In this document: positions 43,589 through 51,527 of the stretch, in pieces
Layout: each line of letters starts with the position of its first letter
Numbering within the stretch: position 1 is the stretch's first letter
NCBI GenBank assembly: GCA_040387195.1
Contig: JAZKEF010000017.1
Coordinates: forward strand, 62,001-126,000
DNA length: 64,000 nt
Origin: UKL13-3 sp040387195
GTDB taxonomy: Bacteria; Bacteroidota; Bacteroidia; UKL13-3
Direction of reading: 5' to 3'
Translations under genes and position numbers: made by a program
The notes under the pieces: generated by a model
Databases searched by the model: none
The model's input: the letters and a program-made list of their open reading frames with translations, nothing else
Told to the model about the DNA's origin: nothing

Positions 43589-46453
43589 TTATTCATATTG
43601 AACCCCTTTGGGGTTCCGGTTAACTAGCTTCTCCTTTAGATACTTTCCGGTGTAACTTTCTTTGATGTTCACCAGGTCTTCAGGTGTTCCTTCGAATACC
43701 AGTTTGCCGCCTTTATCTCCGGCTTCGGGCCCCAGATCAATGACCCAATCAGCACATTTAATAACATCCATATTGTGTTCAATAACGATAATGGAATTGC
43801 CTTGCTTGATTAGCGCATCAAACGATGCAAGCAATTTTTTGATATCGTTGAAATGCAATCCGGTTGTTGGTTCATCAAAAATGAACAGTACATGGTCGCT
43901 GTTTTTTCCGCGACCTAAAAATGAAGCGAGTTTCACCCGTTGTGCTTCTCCGCCCGATAAGGTATTGGAAGACTGTCCGAGTTGAACATATCCCAATCCT
44001 ACATCCTGCAAAGGTTTAATTTTATTAACGATGGAAGCCTCTTCAGTAAAGAAAATAATAGCTTCATCTACGCTCATATTCAACACATCGCTGATGTGTT
44101 TTCCACGTACTTTTACATCCAGGATCTCCTCTTTAAAACGGGCCCCGTTACACTCCTCACAAGGTAAATGAATATCGGCCATAAACTGCATTTCAATGGT
44201 TACTTCACCTTCGCCCTGGCAGGTTTCACAGCGGCCTCCATCCACATTAAAGGAGAAATGTTGTGGCTTGTAACTGCGGTTTTTTGAGATAGGCTGTGAT
44301 GCATAAAGCTCTCGAATAGTGTCGTATGCTTTGATGTAAGTGATGGGATTGGAGCGGGATGATTTTCCGATCGGGTTCTGATCAACCATCTCAATTTGTT
44401 TGATGCTTTTGATGTTGCCTTCCATGCTATCATGTGCCCCGGTTTTTTCGCCATTGTAATTTCCGAGTTGTTTTTGCAAAGCAGGGTACAGAATGGTTTT
44501 GACCAACGATGTTTTACCCGACCCCGAAACGCCTGTAACCACCGTTAATACATGTAACGGGAAACGGGCTTCGACACCTTTAAGGTTATGCTGGCGCGCT
44601 CCTTTGATGGTGATAAAATCATTTGACTTCCTGCGTTTGTCGGGAACGGGAACTTCTTCTTTTCCGCTTAAATATTTTCCGGTAAGGCTGTTTTTGTGTT
44701 GGGTAACTTCCTTAAATGTTCCCTGCGCAATTAATTGTCCGCCATTGATACCCGCATCCGGACCGATATCAATCAATTGGTCTGCCACTTTCATCAGGTC
44801 TTCATCATGCTCTACTACTACAACGGTATTTCCTATATCCCTGAGCTTTTGCAATACACCGATTAGTTTTTCGGTATCGCGTGAATGCAGACCAATGCTA
44901 GGCTCATCCAGGATATACAAGGAACCTACCAGGCTGCTTCCCAAAGAAGTTGCAAGGTTAATCCGTTGTGATTCTCCACCCGAAAGCGTATTGGATAAAC
45001 GATTGAGCGATAAATATCCCAATCCCACATTTTGCAGGAAACTCAGCCGGGCGGTAATTTCGGTAAGAATACGTTTGGCAATGGCTGCGTGTTGTTCACT
45101 TAGCTCCAAACCATCAAAATAAATTCCAGCGTCATCAATGCTCATCAATAGAATTTCAGAAAGAGATCGGTAATCACTCATACCACCTTTTTTGATGGCT
45201 GTATTTACCAAACGAACGTAACTTGCATCTTTCCGCAAACGAGTACCTTTACAATCGGGGCAGGTTGTTTTGCCACGGTAACGGGCCAGCATTACACGGT
45301 ATTGAATTTTATAGGTCTGACGTTCCAGGTCTTTAAAGAAACCATTGATACCTTCCCATGTTGCATCGCCTTGCCACAGGTAATCCTTTTGTTCGGATGA
45401 CAGTTCATGATAGGCTTTGTGAATGGGGAATTTACTTTTTGCACTCAGCTTGATGAAATGGGCTTTCCATTCACTCATCTTTTCACCTTTCCACGGAACA
45501 ATTGCATCAGCATAAATGGATAGGCTTTTATCGGGTACCACAAGGTCTTCGTCAATCCCAATCACCGACCCGAATCCTTCACAGGTTTTACATGCACCAT
45601 ACGGATTATTAAAGCTGAAAAAATTAACATTCGGTTCTTCAAACGTAATTCCGTCAAGTTCAAATTTGTTGCTAAAGTTTTCATTGATGAATGAACCATT
45701 CTCCTGCACCACATGAATGGAACATTCTCCATGTCCTTCAAAAAACGCGGTTTGAACAGAGTCGGCCAACCGGTTTTGAAAATCCTCATCGTTGTGCATG
45801 ATGGCGAAACGATCAATCAATAGGAACAATTTAAGAGTTGAGCTTTTGGATTTGAGATTTTCTGACAGGTATTCTTCTATGTCAATCGGTTTTTCATCAA
45901 TTAAGAGCCTTGAGAATCCGTTTTGTAAATAGATCTCGAGTTGTTTCTTCAGATCTTTTTCGGGCACTATGGGTACAACCAGCAATACACGGGTATCTTC
46001 AGGTAATGCCAGCAGTTTGTTAACAACACTTTCAACGGTGTCTCGTTTCACTTCTTTACCCGAAACAGGGGAGAAGGTAACACCTGCACGTGCAAACAGG
46101 AGTTTAAGGTAATCGTATATTTCGGTAGTGGTGGCAACGGTTGAGCGCGGGTTGCGGGTGTTTACCTTTTGTTCGATGGCAATAGCCGGGGAAATACCAT
46201 GAATATAATCAACATCGGGTTTGTTCATCTTACCCAAAAACTGGCGGGCATATGCGGATAAACTCTCCACATACCGCCTTTGACCTTCGGCATACAAAGT
46301 ATCAAATACCAGTGATGATTTGCCTGACCCCGAAACACCGGTTACCACAGTTAGCTGGTTGCGGGGAATGGTAACATCTATATTTTTAAGGTTGTGCACC
46401 CTTGCACCTTTGATGACTATATCTTTGGTTTTTTGTTCGCTTTTGAATTTCAT
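43589..46453 (-). CDS. uvrA: excinuclease ABC subunit A
   Basis: Damage-recognition ATPase of nucleotide excision repair; 954 residues from the ATG at 46453 (MKFKSEQKTKD), with 14 further codons open upstream. Two ABC modules: Walker A GVSGSGKSSLVFDTLYAEG and GVSGSGKTSLVKTILYP; two signatures NTLSGGESQRINLAT and NTLSGGEAQRVKLAS; zinc-binding CxxC sets CKTCEGFG/CPDCKGTR and CETCQGEG/CEECNGAR. Full length. The likely -7 element TATATTTA ends 9 bp before the ATG. Confidence 0.97.
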   Translation of the reverse strand: MKFKSEQKTKDIVIKGARVHNLKNIDVTIPRNQLTVVTGVSGSGKSSLVFDTLYAEGQRRYVESLSAYARQFLGKMNKPDVDYIHGISPAIAIEQKVNTRNPRSTVATTTEIYDYLKLLFARAGVTFSPVSGKEVKRDTVESVVNKLLALPEDTRVLLVVPIVPEKDLKKQLEIYLQNGFSRLLIDEKPIDIEEYLSENLKSKSSTLKLFLLIDRFAIMHNDEDFQNRLADSVQTAFFEGHGECSIHVVQENGSFINENFSNKFELDGITFEEPNVNFFSFNNPYGACKTCEGFGSVIGIDEDLVVPDKSLSIYADAIVPWKGEKMSEWKAHFIKLSAKSKFPIHKAYHELSSEQKDYLWQGDATWEGINGFFKDLERQTYKIQYRVMLARYRGKTTCPDCKGTRLRKDASYVRLVNTAIKKGGMSDYRSLSEILLMSIDDAGIYFDGLELSEQHAAIAKRILTEITARLSFLQNVGLGYLSLNRLSNTLSGGESQRINLATSLGSSLVGSLYILDEPSIGLHSRDTEKLIGVLQKLRDIGNTVVVVEHDEDLMKVADQLIDIGPDAGINGGQLIAQGTFKEVTQHKNSLTGKYLSGKEEVPVPDKRRKSNDFITIKGARQHNLKGVEARFPLHVLTVVTGVSGSGKTSLVKTILYPALQKQLGNYNGEKTGAHDSMEGNIKSIKQIEMVDQNPIGKSSRSNPITYIKAYDTIRELYASQPISKNRSYKPQHFSFNVDGGRCETCQGEGEVTIEMQFMADIHLPCEECNGARFKEEILDVKVRGKHISDVLNMSVDEAIIFFTEEASIVNKIKPLQDVGLGYVQLGQSSNTLSGGEAQRVKLASFLGRGKNSDHVLFIFDEPTTGLHFNDIKKLLASFDALIKQGNSIIVIEHNMDVIKCADWVIDLGPEAGDKGGKLVFEGTPEDLVNIKESYTGKYLKEKLVNRNPKGVQYE

Positions 46454-46747
46454 TCGTGCGGTAAATATACGCTTCAAAGAAAAGGATTTGGGCACGATTT
46501 AGTTTTACTTTTTGTACACCATCCTTCTTTTTGTCAAAGAATAAAAAACAGATAATAACCAGTCAGAATAAGCGTTAACGTGGTGTTTGTTAGATTTAAG
46601 TAAAAATTAAGATTTGTAATATCTAATTTTTGTCATACATTCGAATCAACATACTAAAAACACATTACCTAAAAACAACCACACGCTTATAGACACAATT
46701 CTACACTAATTTTTTTCTCTGAGTTCAACCTTTTAATAGTACAACCT

Positions 46748-47326
46748 ATGAATGACCAGAAGATTAGTGATCAGGAATTGATCCGTCTGTATCAACAGGG
46801 TAATGAGGCATGCCTCGAAACTTTAATCAAACGTCACCAGCGCAATGTTTACACTGCAATTTATTTGCTTGTGCGCAACCGTGCCCTTTCTGAAGACATT
46901 TTTCAGGAAGCCTTTATCAAAATTATCAATACAATTCGTTCGGACAAGTACAACGAAGAGGGAAAATTTGCACCGTGGGCTGCCCGCATTGCGCGGAACC
47001 TTACGATTGATTACATCCGGAAGATGAAACGTGATGTAACCATTACCGACAGTGAAGGCAATGACATTTTCAATTATATTACCATTGCCGAAGAGTCGAA
47101 TGAGGATAAGATCATCAGAAGCCAATCGGAGCATAATGTACGGCAACTGGTGAAACGCCTGCCTGAAGAACAGCGCCAAGTGTTGATCATGCGTCAGTGG
47201 GGCAATATGAGCTTTCAGGAAATTGCAGATGCCACAGGCGTAAGTATCAATACTGCTTTGGGACGTATGCGGTATGCACTCAACAACTTGCGTAAGATGA
47301 TGGAACAACAGCAGGCAAGAGTTTAG
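46748..47326 (+). CDS. ECF-type RNA polymerase sigma factor
   Basis: 192 residues. Region 2: ELIRLYQQGNEACLETLIKRHQRNVYTAIYLLVRNRALSEDIFQEAFIKII, then FAPWAARIARNLTIDYIRK. Region 4: LPEEQRQVLIMRQWGNMSFQEIADATGVSINTALGRMRYALNNLR. The 76-residue acidic protein 115 bp downstream is its probable partner. Divergent from uvrA, with an AT-rich 294-bp spacer that holds a weak hairpin at 46602-46631. Confidence 0.94.
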   Translation: MNDQKISDQELIRLYQQGNEACLETLIKRHQRNVYTAIYLLVRNRALSEDIFQEAFIKIINTIRSDKYNEEGKFAPWAARIARNLTIDYIRKMKRDVTITDSEGNDIFNYITIAEESNEDKIIRSQSEHNVRQLVKRLPEEQRQVLIMRQWGNMSFQEIADATGVSINTALGRMRYALNNLRKMMEQQQARV

Positions 47327-47440
47327 CTCTTTAAATCAACCTGTTGTGGTTTTTTGACAAAATAATTGAAGCCCTTGGCAATAAGTTTAAGAATGAGACC
47401 GTTTTGGTAGTATATCAATCATTAATGTACCATTTCGCCT

Positions 47441-47671
47441 ATGTCTGAAATTTACACTGCAAACGATTTAATCCGTTACATTTACAAGGAAACAACTGCT
47501 GAAGAGAATATTCATATTCAGCATCTTATCCAGCATAACCTGCAAGCAACGGAAGAGTACAAGGAACTGTTGAATACCATTGGTTCGCTTGAGCAGGTTT
47601 CGCTTGACGCTCATCCAACATCCATCCAACTGATTTTAGAGCATTCTCATCATCAGGCGGAACTTATTTAA
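47441..47671 (+). CDS. small protein next to an ECF sigma factor, possible anti-sigma or regulator
   Basis: 76 residues, no membrane segment and no zinc-finger (HxxxCxxC). Sequence ANDLIRYIYKETTAEENIHIQHLIQHNLQATEEYKELL is helical and acidic, with the E-T-x-A-E-E layout of Bacteroidota anti-sigma N-termini. The position downstream of an ECF sigma gene is the main evidence for a regulatory role; I do not recognise a named family. Confidence 0.75.
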   Translation: MSEIYTANDLIRYIYKETTAEENIHIQHLIQHNLQATEEYKELLNTIGSLEQVSLDAHPTSIQLILEHSHHQAELI

Positions 47672-47995
47672 AAACTTTTGATAAGTTGTTTTGATAAAGA
47701 CCTCTACAGTTCATTCTGTAGGGGTTTTGCCATTTTTGGGGAAGTGCGGGGCTTCGGTGATACTCAGCCTGACAAGTAGCAATGGGGATCCCGATAGCTA
47801 TCAGGAGGCAGTGAGCAAGAAGAAAAGTCGGCTTCGGCTCCGCACAGCCAACTGTTGGCCCAAAGGTGACTGATAGTCCGATAGACATTGGACGAAGCCA
47901 ACGCAATAAATAACCCGCAACTTTCTCCTCCACATGCAGCTATTTTTGAAGAAGGGTTGTCAATACACCCAAACAGACACATACTGCGTGATGCA
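47672..47995. other. repeat-rich intergenic region upstream of the second sigma factor
   Basis: Contains a 10-bp palindrome GATAGCTATC (47790-47799), GCCAAC-T-GTTGGC (47848-47860), and a dispersed repeat (47866-47902) shared with 54619-54655. The coding frame of the sigma factor is open into it, but the overlap with a dispersed repeat argues that translation starts further right. Confidence 0.55.
47866..47902 (+). repeat. dispersed repeat with core TCCGATAG...GGACGAAG, copy 1
   Basis: Reads TGACTGATA, GTCCGATAG, ACATT, GGACGAAG. The copy at 54619-54655 differs at only a few positions. Confidence 0.6.
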
Positions 47996-48589
47996 TTGAT
48001 TAAACTTGTTTACCATAAAAGGCAATTGCTCAAAGATGACTCAGAACTCATTAGGGAGTGTTTAGCTGAAAACAGAACAGCTCAAAACATACTCTACAAT
48101 CGGTTTGCACCCAAAATGTTGGGTGTGTGCTACCGCTATGCCCAAACTATAGCTGAGGCGGAAGACATTTTGCAGGACGGATTTATCAAGGTGTTCAACA
48201 AACTATCCGCCTTCCGCTCTGAATCGTCACTGGAAACCTGGATAACCCGGATTATGGTAAATACTGCGCTCAATCATTTGCGCGGCACCAAAAAATTTAA
48301 ACTGGAAGGCGATCTGGACCTGCTGGAAAACCAGCAGACGGAAGTAAGCTTTCAGTTTCACACCATGGATGTAAAAGTGGTGATGAAACATATACATGAA
48401 TTGCCAACAGGTTACCGAATTGTGTTAAACATGTTTGCGATTGAAGGTTACTCACACGCAGAGATAGCTGCAGAACTCGGCATCAGGGAGAGTTCGTCAC
48501 GGTCGCAATACCTGAGAGCAAAAGCCTTGCTTGAAAAAAGGCTTAATGGTTTGATGGAAATACCACAGTCGAAGTATGGAAAAAGATAA
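47996..48589 (+). CDS. ECF-type RNA polymerase sigma factor
   Basis: Region 2 is DDSELIRECLAENRTAQNILYNRFAPKMLGVCYRY plus AEDILQDGFIKVFNKLSAF, then SLETWITRIMVNTALNHLR; region 4 is LPTGYRIVLNMFAIEGYSHAEIAAELGIRESSSRSQYLRAKALLEK. No ATG precedes region 2. The frame is open from 47888, but that part overlaps a dispersed repeat, so I placed the start at the TTG at 47996 (TTG at 48026 is also possible). The stop overlaps the next gene by 14 bp: the sigma factor and the double-membrane protein are translationally coupled. Confidence 0.9.
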   Translation: MIKLVYHKRQLLKDDSELIRECLAENRTAQNILYNRFAPKMLGVCYRYAQTIAEAEDILQDGFIKVFNKLSAFRSESSLETWITRIMVNTALNHLRGTKKFKLEGDLDLLENQQTEVSFQFHTMDVKVVMKHIHELPTGYRIVLNMFAIEGYSHAEIAAELGIRESSSRSQYLRAKALLEKRLNGLMEIPQSKYGKR

Positions 48590-49967
48590 ATTACCCGAAT
48601 GGCTGAAAGGGCAGGCAACCCGGTTTGAGCTTACACCTTCGCAGGGGTCGTTTGACGTAATGATGCGCAGACGGGAAGTGCAGCGCAAACAACGCAGGCT
48701 GTTTATGTGGATAGGAATGGCTGCAGTTATGTCGGCTGTAATGGGTGCGGGAATATGGTTTGCCACATCCTCATCGGTATTAACGCCCGAAGCAGAACAA
48801 ATGACCCATGCGACAATCGTTACACCCCATGCCCAAAGTGACAAATACACTGAAGCAAATGAGAAGGAATCGCAGATAACCCAACCGGAACCGGTGAGAG
48901 AATCTCCTGTTGTTTCGGATATTCCTGCGCCTGTTGTTTCCACTAAAACCTTACCTGTTCAAACAGATCCTGCGGTTCGTGCAGTTCATCCTGCAAGTCA
49001 ATCAACACTACAAAAAGAAATCCAACACAAGGAGCCGTCTGCAACATATACCGCAACACCTTCATATAAAACAGCTCCGGCAATAACAACAGCTCCAGAA
49101 GTGACACCTATGCCGAAAGATGGTATAGCGGCTGTTGTTCAGTCTGATTCTGTTTCTATAAACATGCTACAAGATAGTACCCTTACCCAGGTGCCCAAAG
49201 ATAGTGCTATGCAAACAGCAAGTGTTCCACCAGCCGAAACAGGGGTTGTTAAGCCGGCTGATAAAGAATCCTACTGGGCTATTGCCGGAGTATTTACGCC
49301 ACAATTGATGAACAGCGTATACAATGCCAACAGCGATGCTACTCTAAGCTGGATGAAAAAGTACCTCGAGAACAGGGAGCAGAACGATAAAGCGTTGTAT
49401 AGTTTTAATGCAGGAATCAAGGTGGAACGAGTGTTGAGTAAACACTGGAGCGTTTCGGCAGGGCTGCTGTATTCGATGGTTAAATTTGAGGAGATTAAGC
49501 TGCTTAATACGGTTGTTACGGATACATCCAAATTTGTAAGTCTTGCCGAGGCCGACAAAGCTAAGAAGGTTGTGCAGGTGGATCAAACCCGTTTTGATAT
49601 TTCATTCTCATCTCTTGAAGTCCCCATGCAGGTAGGCTACCGGCTGCAACGTAAAAAGATGTACTACCAGTTAACTGCGGGAATGTCTTATGCCTATTTG
49701 TTTCAAACACGGTCCTTGGTTTTTGATCAAAAAGATTCGCTGAATGTGCACGAAACGGATGATGCAGGCAACAACCGCCTCACCCGGCATTCGTTATTAG
49801 TGCTGGGCGGAATCAATGTTGGGTACGAGTTTTCCAAACGACTGAGCTGCTATGCAGGACCGGTTTACCGTTACAGTTTAAACTCTATTTACAGCAAGGA
49901 TTATATCATTCGGCAGCAGCCTTATTATCTTGGACTGGAAATGGGAATAAAATATTATTTTCGGTAA
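48576..49967 (+). CDS. protein with inner-membrane anchor and C-terminal outer-membrane beta-barrel, coupled to an ECF sigma factor
   Basis: 463 residues. Residues 1-40 are charged and cytoplasmic (DKLPEWLKGQATRFELTPSQGSFD...RKQRRL), like an anti-sigma N-terminus. One transmembrane helix follows (FMWIGMAAVMSAVMGAGIWFA, about 43-63). Residues 70-215 are Pro/Thr/Ser/Ala-rich and extended, long enough to cross the periplasm. From about 225 on, alternating strands (YSFNAGIKVERVLSKHWSVSAGLLYSMV, SLEVPMQVGYRLQRKKMYYQLTAGMSYAYLF, YYLGLEMGIKYYF) form an OMP beta-barrel-like domain with a C-terminal aromatic residue region. Overlap with the sigma gene supports a shared pathway. Confidence 0.85.
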   Translation: MEKDKLPEWLKGQATRFELTPSQGSFDVMMRRREVQRKQRRLFMWIGMAAVMSAVMGAGIWFATSSSVLTPEAEQMTHATIVTPHAQSDKYTEANEKESQITQPEPVRESPVVSDIPAPVVSTKTLPVQTDPAVRAVHPASQSTLQKEIQHKEPSATYTATPSYKTAPAITTAPEVTPMPKDGIAAVVQSDSVSINMLQDSTLTQVPKDSAMQTASVPPAETGVVKPADKESYWAIAGVFTPQLMNSVYNANSDATLSWMKKYLENREQNDKALYSFNAGIKVERVLSKHWSVSAGLLYSMVKFEEIKLLNTVVTDTSKFVSLAEADKAKKVVQVDQTRFDISFSSLEVPMQVGYRLQRKKMYYQLTAGMSYAYLFQTRSLVFDQKDSLNVHETDDAGNNRLTRHSLLVLGGINVGYEFSKRLSCYAGPVYRYSLNSIYSKDYIIRQQPYYLGLEMGIKYYFR

Positions 49968-50019
49968 GCAGCATTTTGAAAAATGAAGTTGTCAAAGTCA
50001 TAACCTAATACATTATTTT

Positions 50020-50670
50020 ATGAAAAGAACAATTGTAAAAACCACCTTTTTATTGTTAAGCTTAGTAAGCTTGATAACCTTGTCGTCATGCGAAAAAGAC
50101 AATCCCCGCGTAGGTGGAGGCGGTGGAGGAAAAGATCCTGATGAAACATTATGCACTACTTATGGAACCTTTACTAAACTAATGTGTGCTGTAAGTGTAT
50201 ACGATAATTACTGGATTAAAACAGATGACGGACGGTATCTTCAACCTTGTGCAACGGATGTGGTAACCTTATGTCCTTTCCCTATTCAAGAAGGAACGCG
50301 CGTTAAGTTCGGGTACAAAAAAATATGGGGTAAAAGTGATTGCGATGATAAATTTACCTGTCTTGCATTTGATGAACGTACGGTAGGAAGCACCAAGGTT
50401 CGCATTACCTGCTTGCAGATTATTGGTCAGCCGGATGAAAAACCATGTACCGTAACAGGTACCGTTGTTTCCCATACTTCCTGCAAGCTTAAGATGATTC
50501 AGGATGATAAGGGGAACATGATAGAACCGCAAAACCAGGACCTATTAAAAGATTATGCAAACGGTGCAAGGGTTTTGTATGGATACCAGGAAGTATTGAC
50601 TACCGTAATTACCTGCACAGGAGCTCCGGGAGCGCAATTGACCTGCATCCGACCGATTATGATTAAATAA
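50020..50670 (+). CDS. cysteine-rich lipoprotein with internal duplication
   Basis: 216 residues; lipoprotein signal MKRTIVKTTFLLLSLVSLITLSSC followed by a Gly-rich linker (GGGGGG). Two similar halves: CTTYGTFTKLMCAVSVYD...PCATDVV...EGTRVKFGYKKI...CDDKFTCLAF and CTVTGTVVSHTSCKLKMIQD...LLKDYANGARVLYGYQEV...GAQLTCI. Each looks like a small OB-type beta domain with a conserved Cys pair. No named family recognised. It lies 52 bp after the double-membrane protein and may belong to the same operon. Confidence 0.82.
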   Translation: MKRTIVKTTFLLLSLVSLITLSSCEKDNPRVGGGGGGKDPDETLCTTYGTFTKLMCAVSVYDNYWIKTDDGRYLQPCATDVVTLCPFPIQEGTRVKFGYKKIWGKSDCDDKFTCLAFDERTVGSTKVRITCLQIIGQPDEKPCTVTGTVVSHTSCKLKMIQDDKGNMIEPQNQDLLKDYANGARVLYGYQEVLTTVITCTGAPGAQLTCIRPIMIK

Positions 50671-50761
50671 TGATTACACTTTTCTAAATTAAAAAAGGGC
50701 TGTTTTGCGGAGACTATATATCAGTTACAGCAGATATTCATAAGTAGTTGATATTTAATTA

Positions 50762-50796
50762 AAAAAGGGGTTAACAATTACGTTAACCCCTTTTTC
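50762..50796. terminator. intrinsic terminator after the cysteine-rich lipoprotein
   Basis: GGGGTTAAC and GTTAACCCC arms flanked by A5 and T5 runs; works in both directions. Confidence 0.85.
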
Positions 50797-50984
50797 ATTA
50801 AACAAAGCAACTCAGTCAATCAAAAGCCTTGTTGAAGGAAATGTTTACAATTTTTTATTTGTGAATAACCATTTGTGTACTACGTTGGTATTACAAGAGG
50901 TTTTGGAATTATTAACAGATAAAATCAATGCTTCTAATTTGATTGTTGTATACAATATTCAAAAAGTTTACTTTCTTTGATGCT

Positions 50985-51018
50985 GAGAAAAGAAAAGGCA
51001 CTCGCGCCAACGAGTGCC
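50985..51018 (-). terminator. intrinsic terminator of the microprotein gene
   Basis: On the minus strand GGCACTCG and CGAGTGCC arms are followed by TTTTCTTTT. It lies 14 bp past the microprotein stop codon and fits no other gene. Confidence 0.75.
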
Positions 51019-51032
51019 AATGTAGAGGTGGA

Positions 51033-51131
51033 TTAACTCATCAGTTTACCGAATAAAAGGATGAGCGCAATAATAAGGTCGATAATTTTCAGAGCCAACC
51101 TACGAGCTCTTTTCTGCGATTTACTGTTCAT
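51033..51131 (-). CDS. 32-residue membrane microprotein (candidate)
   Basis: The minus strand encodes M-N-S-K-S-Q-K-R-A-R-R-L-A-L-K, then one hydrophobic helix (IIDLIIALILLFGKLM) and stop. The N-terminus is strongly basic, so it should insert with the N-terminus inside, in the manner of small phage-holin-like or smalltalk-like peptides of Bacteroidota. A dedicated terminator right after the stop supports expression. No Shine-Dalgarno and no sure -7 element upstream. Too short for a family assignment. Confidence 0.5.
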   Translation of the reverse strand: MNSKSQKRARRLALKIIDLIIALILLFGKLMS

Positions 51132-51464
51132 AATACATTAAGTAGAATTGTTTTGTTCTGCTTTGTTTCTTTCCATTTTGTTTGATTAATTATGGCTCGC
51201 GGTACCCAACAGGGCACACTTAATTATACAAGCTTGTGTGCAAGGTCGTTTATAGTTAATTATCTATCAAACTGCATTTTCCACATGAAATTTTCATCCA
51301 CACCACTTCGCCTTGTTTTTCTGCCATCTTAATGTGTGCATAACATAAATTATTCACAAAAAGTTACAAGTTTGCCTAGGGAAAGTTGTAACTCGAATAA
51401 TTTCAGAATCAATGGCTTGTCCTTTTTACAATACACTATCTAGGAGGTAATTTTTATGTTCAGT

Positions 51465-51477
51465 ATATTCTGAATAT
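51465..51477. promoter_or_regulatory. small palindrome upstream of the cyclase-like gene
   Basis: ATATTC-T-GAATAT, perfect arms, 17 bp upstream of the -7 element at 51495. Possible operator. Confidence 0.35.
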
Positions 51478-51494
51478 GATACTTGAGGAAGTGT

Positions 51495-51502
51495 TACTTT
51501 TG
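51495..51502 (+). promoter_or_regulatory. -7 element of the cyclase-like gene
   Basis: TACTTTTG is an exact TAnnTTTG match, 25 bp before the ATG at 51528. Confidence 0.5.
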
Positions 51503-51527
51503 AGTATAACAGCCTACTTCAATCCTT

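Larger units (their letters stand above)
50671..51527. other. 857-bp intergenic region holding a microprotein gene and two terminators
   Basis: Apart from the features listed separately (50762-50796, 50985-51018, 51033-51131, 51465-51477, 51495-51502) the stretch is AT-rich and without recognisable genes. AGGAGGT at 51443-51449, rare in this phylum, precedes only a five-codon frame. Confidence 0.6.

Noticed and set aside
44493..45122. 209-codon open frame on the plus strand inside uvrA
   Set aside because: It is antisense to conserved UvrA ABC sequence and its translation is Ser/Pro/Thr-rich without domain; a shadow of a GC-skewed coding strand.
51443..51473. AGGAGGT followed by a five-codon ORF, as a leader peptide with strong ribosome site
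   Set aside because: Bacteroidota hardly use Shine-Dalgarno sites, the peptide is five codons, and the -7 element for the next gene lies downstream of it.
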